This document shows, piece by piece, positions 56,856 through 64,000 of a stretch of 64,000 bases of DNA. The position numbers and the translations under genes are program-made. Below the pieces are notes generated by a model that did not search any database, had not been told where the DNA came from, and saw only the letters and a list, made by a program, of their open reading frames with translations. The DNA comes from Piezodorus guildinii. Its lineage: Eukaryota > Arthropoda > Insecta > Hemiptera > Pentatomidae. The stretch's first letter is position 1; the number at the start of each line of letters is the position of its first letter. The DNA lies in the NCBI GenBank assembly GCA_023052935.1, contig CM041292.1:168895400-168959399 (forward strand), read 5' to 3'.

Positions 56856-57958
56856 CCGAATTTGCATTATATCAAATGTTAATACTCTTCTATACTCTAT
56901 TTAAAAATTTAAAATTATAAATGTTATGTGTGTCTCATTCCATTCACGTGTCAGGAGGAAAGATTTTGCTGATATATATGCTAAATAATTTACAGTTTTT
57001 CTATTACTTTAATTTCAATACATTTTTATTTATTAATAGTGCTTTATTCAGAAGTAATACAATCTGCCACTATCTCGGGCAATAAGTATTAGAGATAAAA
57101 GAAGTCATTCATTCCATATATACAAAGTAAAACAAACAAATACGAATTTCAATTGGCTTTGCTTTTTTAAAATTGAAATGGTGATATGATTCTCATAGCA
57201 AAAGTTTGTAAGACTTCGTACCACAAAAAACTTGAGAATTAAGAACTCTAACGACTCCCTTGTCAGCGTAAAGAAAGAAACGAATCCCACCAAGTTAATG
57301 TAATCCTTGCTAAGATTTTTAAGATTGAGCTGAAGACGCACTAAAATACTTTACACCTTACATAAGTGAAAGTGCAGAATCAATAACCATTACTGATTAA
57401 AGTTGAACAGGAAGGATGCAATAATTCAGCAGTGTGTAGTAATCAGGATAAAAGTTGCTTTTCATTTCGAACAGATTCTAACATTTTTTCAATTCTTAGA
57501 AATGTCAGAAATATTTTATTTACAAGACAGATATCCGCCGTCTCCTCTTATCCCCAATAAAGTGAAAGCCAGTGTGGAGGTTTTTCATCAAACAGCTTCT
57601 TTCTATTATTCATATTTTCCAATAATACTCCCCCATATACAATATGAGACATTGGGTGCCTAGCAACTTTATTCATTCATGTCAAAGATAGAATGCAAGT
57701 GAAATAAATCAAATACTCTCGCTATTTATATATATTATTGATATTCTTTTATCCTTTTTCTTTTCTTCAAGTAACTATATTTCATATCTCTTCTTTGCAT
57801 TCGGCTTGTTTATCCCTTATATGGAAAACTGATAATAAAAGCTACTGGTTTCTGTGGCTACTATATAACTTATTCTGAATAAATCAAATGTGTTTCATAA
57901 CTGTCTGAGATATAAAAGATGCAATATTAACTTTTAAATTTTTCGCAGAACTCTAATT
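56856..57958. other. No recognised feature
   Basis: AT-rich. Open frames at 57105-57341 and 57403-57663 have no domain. Confidence 0.5.
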
Positions 57959-58212
57959 AGCGTAACTTTATGCTGCTGTGGGTAATGGGACGATGCTACA
58001 ATGGGAGTCCTAAATTTTGCCTGCCCAGGTTAAATAATGATCTGGATCTTTAACGAGAACCTTACTTCATATAGGCTCGAGACCATCGCATTACGTTGCT
58101 TATAAAGAATAAGCAAGGCTTTATTACTCGCTTTGAAAAATCCTACCACCTTTCAACTGCTTTGAACCCACTAGTTTGGCATAAAAGGCTGTTATGCTAT
58201 CCATTACTAAAT
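57959..58212 (-). mobile_element. SINE-B, minus strand
   Basis: 'gatgctacaatgggagtcctaaattttgcc' and 'ggctgttatgctatccatta' blocks in inverted order. Diverged. Confidence 0.85.
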
Positions 58213-58799
58213 AATTCATATATACGACGAATATATTCAGCGAACATAGACTTCCAAAAAACGTAATTCGTCGCTAGAAATTTCTCCGAAAAATAAGATT
58301 TTCTTATACATTTAAGAAGATTTTCTCATTTATCAACATTGAGCCGCTATCTCCCCTCCGCTGTTAACTTTATTAACTGTTGAGATCCTGGCGGCGGAGT
58401 TTTGATTTCACGCCCGGCAGGTCTTCATTTTACTTTTCCATTTCTATTTACAGTCACCAACGTAGCTAAGATTGTCTTCATTTAGAAAATTTAATTAATT
58501 TTCATTTGTAAAGATGTTCATAACCTGCCATTATCATATGTGAATGGTTACAATAAAAATAAATATGTTTAATAATTAAATATATTTAAATTCACTACTG
58601 CTTAAATATTGTGAGCATATTTGAAATTAAAGGAAGATACTTATCAATTTTAAGTATATTTAATAGTTCTTAAATTGACTTTAACAGCCTGAAGGTTGTG
58701 AAAGCCGGTGTTAACCATATTTTTTTCTTCGAACCATACCGATGCGATATTCATCAAAGTGAATTTTACTGTTAATAAATCAATGGATGAATTCATTAT
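58213..58799. other. No recognised feature
   Basis: AT-rich, without shared repeats. Confidence 0.5.
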
Positions 58800-59150
58800 T
58801 TTACTATTGAATCTTATACGTTTGAGCATGTGGGAAAATTTTGATTTTTAGAATCTTAGATGACTAGACGTAACCGAATTAAAGTGGAAATAAAGTCAAG
58901 GTTGAAGGGAGGAAAAGTGTGTTATCATTAGTACAGAAACTTCAAAATAAAGATTAGAATCTGCAAAGGTATTATCTCCTCGGTGGTTCTGTAAGGTTTG
59001 AAACTTGATCGCTTACTTTGAAGGATGAAAAAACGCCTCAAAATCTTCGAAAATAAGGTTTAAGTTAACTTTTTGGTCCGAACAAGTATGATGCCGCTGG
59101 AGAATATCGAAGGCTACACACTGCGGAATAACATTGCTTGTCACCCGGAC
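58800..59150 (+). pseudogene. RTE-like LINE reverse transcriptase fragment, heavily decayed
   Basis: 'cttatacgtttgagcatgtgg', 'gaaataaagtcaaggttgaa', 'cttactttgaaggatga' and 'ggtccgaacaagtatgatgcc' follow the order of the copy at 27.66-28.0 kb. Stops and frame changes throughout. Confidence 0.75.
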
Positions 59151-59395
59151 TGATCCCTGTCTGCATTTATTTAAATATTATTTTATAATAAATACAAAAT
59201 TAAAAACATATAAATGTTTATTACACATTTTATTATATTACTAGTTTCAAAAAATGTGAATACAGTTTGTACTTTCAGTTATGCTTTTTGTACAATTGGT
59301 TGTTTAATAATGTGTTTATTTAAATGTACCTACTGCATTATACATAAATAAATATTATATATTTGTTTTTTATCGCCGTTTTCAGCTAAACAAAC

Positions 59396-59765
59396 GCTCA
59401 AACCTCCCACTTAACGAAAAATGACCATCACGAGGTCAATATGGACTGACGGAATGAAGCTTTGGGGTTCTCATCGAATTCCTCTCGCATCCAAACCTTA
59501 CTATCCAAATAAATACATGAATGTTCCACATGTTGCTGATCTACCTCTCTTTCTACGGCAAACTCCATTCCCAATCTGTCTAGCATCCTGTCTCATTCCT
59601 GATAATCCTCTGAGGCGTTTGAAAAGAAGATCCCGAGACCTTATCGTTTAGAATATTTTTTCGGAATACCTTCTCCCCAAGTCTGATTCATGCATTTTCT
59701 CTATTGGCATATTTACTGAGTTTATTATGTAATACAGTTGTAAATCTCAATAAATATTAAGAAAA
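59396..59765 (+). pseudogene. Jockey LINE 3' end
   Basis: Encodes a diverged copy of the C-terminus (NVPHVADL, PDNPLRRLKRRSRDL, stop at 59649). The 3' UTR ends 'acagttgtaaatctcaataaa', as in the copy at 32.1 kb. Confidence 0.82.
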
Positions 59766-62089
59766 ATCCTTTATTAATTTATATCTACACTATTTAAGCA
59801 GATATAAACGTTATATTACAAAAAATAATTTATATTGGTTCTCGTATGTTCTTAATAAACTACGAAGTCATATAGATAGCTCTAATGAAGACCCTGGAGA
59901 AGGTTTCCTCTGATCTTCCAGGCCAGAATATTGCATGGTCCTTCGGCTCCATCACACGAAAATGGTGCCCAGTGTCTCAGAAAGCCGGGCTAATGACAAA
60001 GGTTTCAGGGGGTAAATGACGTGTGATGTGAAGGGTTGTTTTGACATGGATCGTCCAAAGGGCTCGCCCTTCGAGTGGGCACGTCACTGCCAGGGCGAAT
60101 CCTAACTACTTAGTGTTCAGGTTTAGATTTACCATTACCATTATTATAATCCTTCACAATTACTTGTCATTGTTTATTTTATTTTATATTCTGTATTTTT
60201 ATTACTATTATTTCAATGACTTTCAAAATAAAGATCGGTGCACTAAAATAAAAGCATACATTTAATTAATTTTTATTTTTTATTTATAAGTTTACTCATG
60301 CATTTGTTATTGAACATAACCCCTCTTCAAACTTTAATCAGAAATATGATTAGCTATATCTCTAATTTTTTTTTTTATTTGAAAATTAACATTAGGAAAA
60401 AGAAACATTTCTTTTATAATTTTAAACGAATATATCTTTCGAAGCTTGTGAAAAGGTTACAACATTAATTCTTCTTCTCTGAGAGTAATACGGATGGTTT
60501 ACAGTACATTTATTTAGTCTCAAAAAATAATAAAATTATTAATGATTAGAATTTAATTTAAGTAATTATTGGGATGTTGCTCATAATAAAATACAATATT
60601 TTTTTAAATATATTCTTTTAGATATCAAAAAGGAATTTCTTAGACTATTAAGTTTCTTGTATGACGAAATAATTATTTTACAATAACATATATGAATAAC
60701 AAATATTGACTAATTTATTTCCTAAAAATAGGATTAATCCATGAAAGATTCATAAAATATATATTAAATTATGTAACTTTGGATGATAAAGTTATATGAT
60801 GAAAAAAAATGTTACTTTACGTATATATTAAATACAATAATATAATAATCATAAAATGAGCAAGATCTGACGTGCAAGTTTTTTGCTTTTGACTTTCAAG
60901 GATTTCTTGAATTTTGCAATACATGTACTGTAGGCATATTTAATAAGCTGGATTAAATTATGATGAGAGTAAAGTTTAAACTGCCGAAATATTCTTTTTA
61001 GAAAAATGAATTAATTCATTATGAAAATATCGTAAGGCCTCTGTTCCTTAAATTAATACCCCGGAAAACACGAACCTCTCTGACATGTAAGAAGCTTATA
61101 ACTTTTCGTTAACTCAGTGCCAGTCCGGGTTTTACCAAATAAATCTGCATAAGTTTAATTAGCTTGCTAATTGTCATTCATTTCTAAAATATGTAAAAAA
61201 GCGAGCAATATCTCAGATCTGATATCTGTCGTTCTTGTGATTTTTTATTCGATATTGTTCATCCAACGCCTGTCAGAAAAAAAAAAGTTTCTCCTTTTCT
61301 GAAAATAAGGAATAACCAAGTTTTAAGTGGAAATTCTTTCACTTCCATTCCTTCACATTATCCTTCAGAACTTTTCCAATAGTTTCCCGTGCCATCCTGG
61401 ATTTTGATGGTCCTCTTTAAAATTATCCCTGATCGCTTTGGGGAGGGGTTGAAAGGCTCATAATTAAACGCTTGACTCTTATAGTTGTTAGCTAATGAAA
61501 TTGTATTGGAAGAAGTTTAAACTTTTCTTTCTTTTATTCTTCTTAATAGTGCTTCTTAACAGTAATCGCTCAGTGTAATTTTCTCTGTCAAAAGCTAGTT
61601 TGAAAAATTATTTTACACCATTATACTTTTTTATTAATTGGTAGAAAGGATACATTCATTGTATCGGGATATTATTATTCCGTCAATAATTATTTTACAG
61701 TTTAAAAATTTAAACATAAAACATATTAAAAAAAGTCAACCTTGATTTCTAAAAGCTGTAAATGAATATGCAATGACCCAAGACTTCACCTCCATGTTAT
61801 TCATTATAAGCACTCACCTCTATGACCAATGTTTACTGTTGTATTGAGGATGTATAGCCGTCTGTTTGAATATTTCATGACCAACAATTTACGAGTTTAT
61901 GATATTAAGATAAGTTTATGATATTAATATACACCACACTTAAGGTTTAAAACTAAAATTATTTTTCCGCTGAGCGCCTGGCCATATATAGCCATGTTTC
62001 TTAAGTAGTTCTCCTTAAACTCCATTGAGATAGAAAAAAAAAGTACATACCTATCATATTTTTTGGTCATATCCTTTACTATTGACGTT
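59766..62089. other. Long AT-rich stretch with a short GC-richer patch
   Basis: 59880-60120 is GC-richer and unmatched elsewhere in the window. No gene is supported. Confidence 0.5.
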
Positions 62090-62540
62090 TAGCATGGGGG
62101 TAATATAGTAAAGGCTACAAGAGATAGATGAACATTTTTGGGCTTAGGTGATAGTGAACTATCATACACTCTCACATAGTTTCTACGTATTATAATAAAT
62201 ATTCAATTACCATATTTAATATAAAACTTCTTGATTCATTTTTTATTTTATTATAAATATTGTTTAATTTCTTAAAATGGAGGTTCTACATAAAAAAACA
62301 AACATGTTTTCACGATGTCTATATTACACTTGTTTGTTTTTACATAATATTATCATTTAGGTTTTTTTTTTAAAATATTATTTAAAAAGTAATATTTTAG
62401 GTTATAATCCGAATAAAAAAATGTATATCTTCCTTCCCCACTACTTCTTGAACTCTCACAATATCACATGAATTTTCACCTACCTTTTCTCTCACTGTGT
62501 TGCGAGGTCTTAAGGGATTGTACGAGATATGAAGGAAGAT
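62090..62540 (+). mobile_element. Family C element copy
   Basis: 'gtgatagtgaactatcatacactctcac', 'tttaatttcttaaaatggag', 'acaaacatgttttcacgatgt' and 'tctctcactgtgttgcgagg' match the 6.2-10.2 kb copy in order. There is no insertion, so it gives the uninterrupted internal sequence. Confidence 0.78.
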
Positions 62541-62563
62541 AGATTATAAACATAACAATCTAA

Positions 62564-62589
62564 AAGATAGATAGATAGATAGATAGATA
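62564..62589. repeat. (GATA)n microsatellite
   Basis: About six GATA units. Confidence 0.9.
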
Positions 62590-62922
62590 TGAAGATTATT
62601 ATTGCTATAGAATATGAAAAAAACAACAAAAAAACTATTCACCAAAAGAACTTTTTCCATTAAAAATTACTATAATGGAGTGAATGGTTTAAAACAATTT
62701 TTGAATTAGGTTTCAATTGATAACAAAATTTAAAACTATTAAATAACAAATTTTAAAATCAGAAGGAGGCATTAAAAGCAAAAATTTAACAATGTTCCAT
62801 AGTACTTAGTTAAATAAATATCATAAAGTTACCTTGTTATATATTCAGTAATCCCAACATTTTCACTAATCACACATTGAGCTAGGTAAAATAGTAAAAT
62901 GAAGTCAATATTTAAATACATC

Positions 62923-62951
62923 AGATCTGAGCAAGAGTCTTGCTCAGATCT
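62923..62951. repeat. Perfect 14-bp inverted repeat with 1-base loop
   Basis: AGATCTGAGCAAGA-G-TCTTGCTCAGATCT. Isolated, with no flanking element recognised. Confidence 0.9.
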
Positions 62952-63693
62952 TTGTCCTCAAGTGGATTAAGGATTAATGGAGTATTAATGGAAGAATTAT
63001 TCAGCCCAAAATCAACCTTAATAATTAAATGAGCTCTTCCTTGGTTTAAAATATATTTATATAATGAACTTTTTCCTTTTTTTTTTCTTTTATATGATCC
63101 TTCTGGCTATTATAAACATAAAAAATAAGAATTACAGAAATCGGTCAAGCCGTTCGCGCGTGATCCGATCACTAAGGGGAAAAAAGATTCATTTATATAA
63201 CCAAAAAGAAAATTTTGGAGATTAGACGTTGAACTTTCCGATAACTACCATTATTGTCAGAAATGGCAAAGATCACTAGAGATGTTTGAAAATGCCATTA
63301 ACTAGTACCGAACTAACTTGTAGAATTATTTTATGAGAATCAATTTTTCCCAAATGTAAACTATTATTTTTATATATATATATTTTTTTCAATCCCAATA
63401 ATATTTGCTTATAGCTGAATAAGGTTTCTTATTTAGGATTTTTATCCCTTAGTTACGGGTTTGGTTGTGATTATTCCGGGTTGAGAATCCCAGAGAGAGA
63501 GAGATGAGCCTGAGGCGTAGGGCGATGGCTACAAGGTTCGGGGAGGTTTTCCATCAGGTGCAGGCTCTTCCCATCCTACACAGCTGACGTCGAGGATAAC
63601 ATTGTCTTCTCCTCCAAGACCCTCCTGTTCCGAATCATCAGCCTCTAATTAACGAAACTTACCTTCTGCTGCGTATGGGCTAGAAGTGTGGCA
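62952..63693. other. No recognised feature
   Basis: 'gaaatcggtcaagccgttcgcgcgtga' near 63138 resembles generic interspersed-repeat sequence of arthropods. No gene. Confidence 0.5.
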
Positions 63694-63830
63694 ACTTTTT
63701 ACTTGTACTTACCTATATATAAAGTATGTAGCAAGGGAAAGTATTCCAGGTGTAAGGGAGACCATTTTTAATTCCAGTATAATATAATCATAATCGGCAA
63801 AACAAAAACAATTGGCACCGGAGGACCAAA
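63694..63830 (+). repeat. Family B repeat, left end only
   Basis: ACTTGTACTTACCTATATAT, then AAAGTATGTAGCAAGGGAAA. Diverges after about 100 bases. Confidence 0.65.
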
Positions 63831-64000
63831 ATGTGTGAGCCAATGGCCTGTATCTTAATATGTTTTCGATACGAACAAACAAATAAAAATTTTATCCGCG
63901 TTCGCTGAACGAAAAAAAAACTCACCTCTCGTCCCTTCTTTCTGGCCTGGTTCCTAAGGGGGGTCAATAAATAGGACAGGATGAGGTTAAAGAGAGAAAT

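Overview
The window looks like intergenic DNA from an AT-rich animal genome, most probably an arthropod. The signs are a Jockey-clade LINE, RTE-like LINEs, a Mag-like Ty3/gypsy element, a cecropia/irritans-type mariner, tRNA-derived SINEs and many (TA)n microsatellites. No single-copy host protein gene could be recognised. Nearly every open frame longer than about 70 codons belongs to a transposable element, lies antisense to one, or has no coding signature. The species cannot be fixed from sequence alone.

Layout. 0-6 kb: SINE copies, a CR1/L2-like LINE 3' end, an LTR-like repeat (family D) and one copy of an unnamed repeat (family B). 6.2-10.2 kb: a three-level nest, with a terminal-inverted-repeat element (family C) split by family B, itself split by a 5'-truncated Jockey LINE with a 12-bp target duplication. 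11.3-16.2 kb: a decayed Ty3/gypsy element with 260-bp LTRs, a CATG target duplication and a textbook -1 frameshift site. 18.7-23.3 kb: an apparently intact Ty3/gypsy element with identical 144-bp LTRs and one 1332-codon gag-pol frame, inserted in a SINE with a GAGGG duplication. 23.8-34.2 kb: SINEs, Jockey and RTE fragments, a near-perfect 390-bp palindrome, and a mariner with perfect ends but a deleted transposase core.

34.8-46 kb is the most unusual stretch. It holds two very long inverted repeats less than 2 kb apart. The first (39.2-41.2 kb) has arms of about 0.7 kb that each carry the same short open frame. The second (42.3-45.9 kb) is a 3.6-kb foldback whose arms carry mirrored arrays of a 21-bp and a roughly 111-bp tandem repeat, like the architecture of Drosophila FB elements. 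Both are tied to family B sequence. 46-64 kb: further SINEs, RTE endonuclease and RT fragments, a 1.2-kb TA-flanked terminal-inverted-repeat element, and long AT-rich stretches without recognisable content.

The elements do not form a pathway. Together they record layered insertions. The only loci that look recently active are the 18.7-23.3 kb gypsy element and, less clearly, some SINEs with well-preserved target duplications. The paired foldbacks could produce long hairpin RNA if transcribed, which is an inference.
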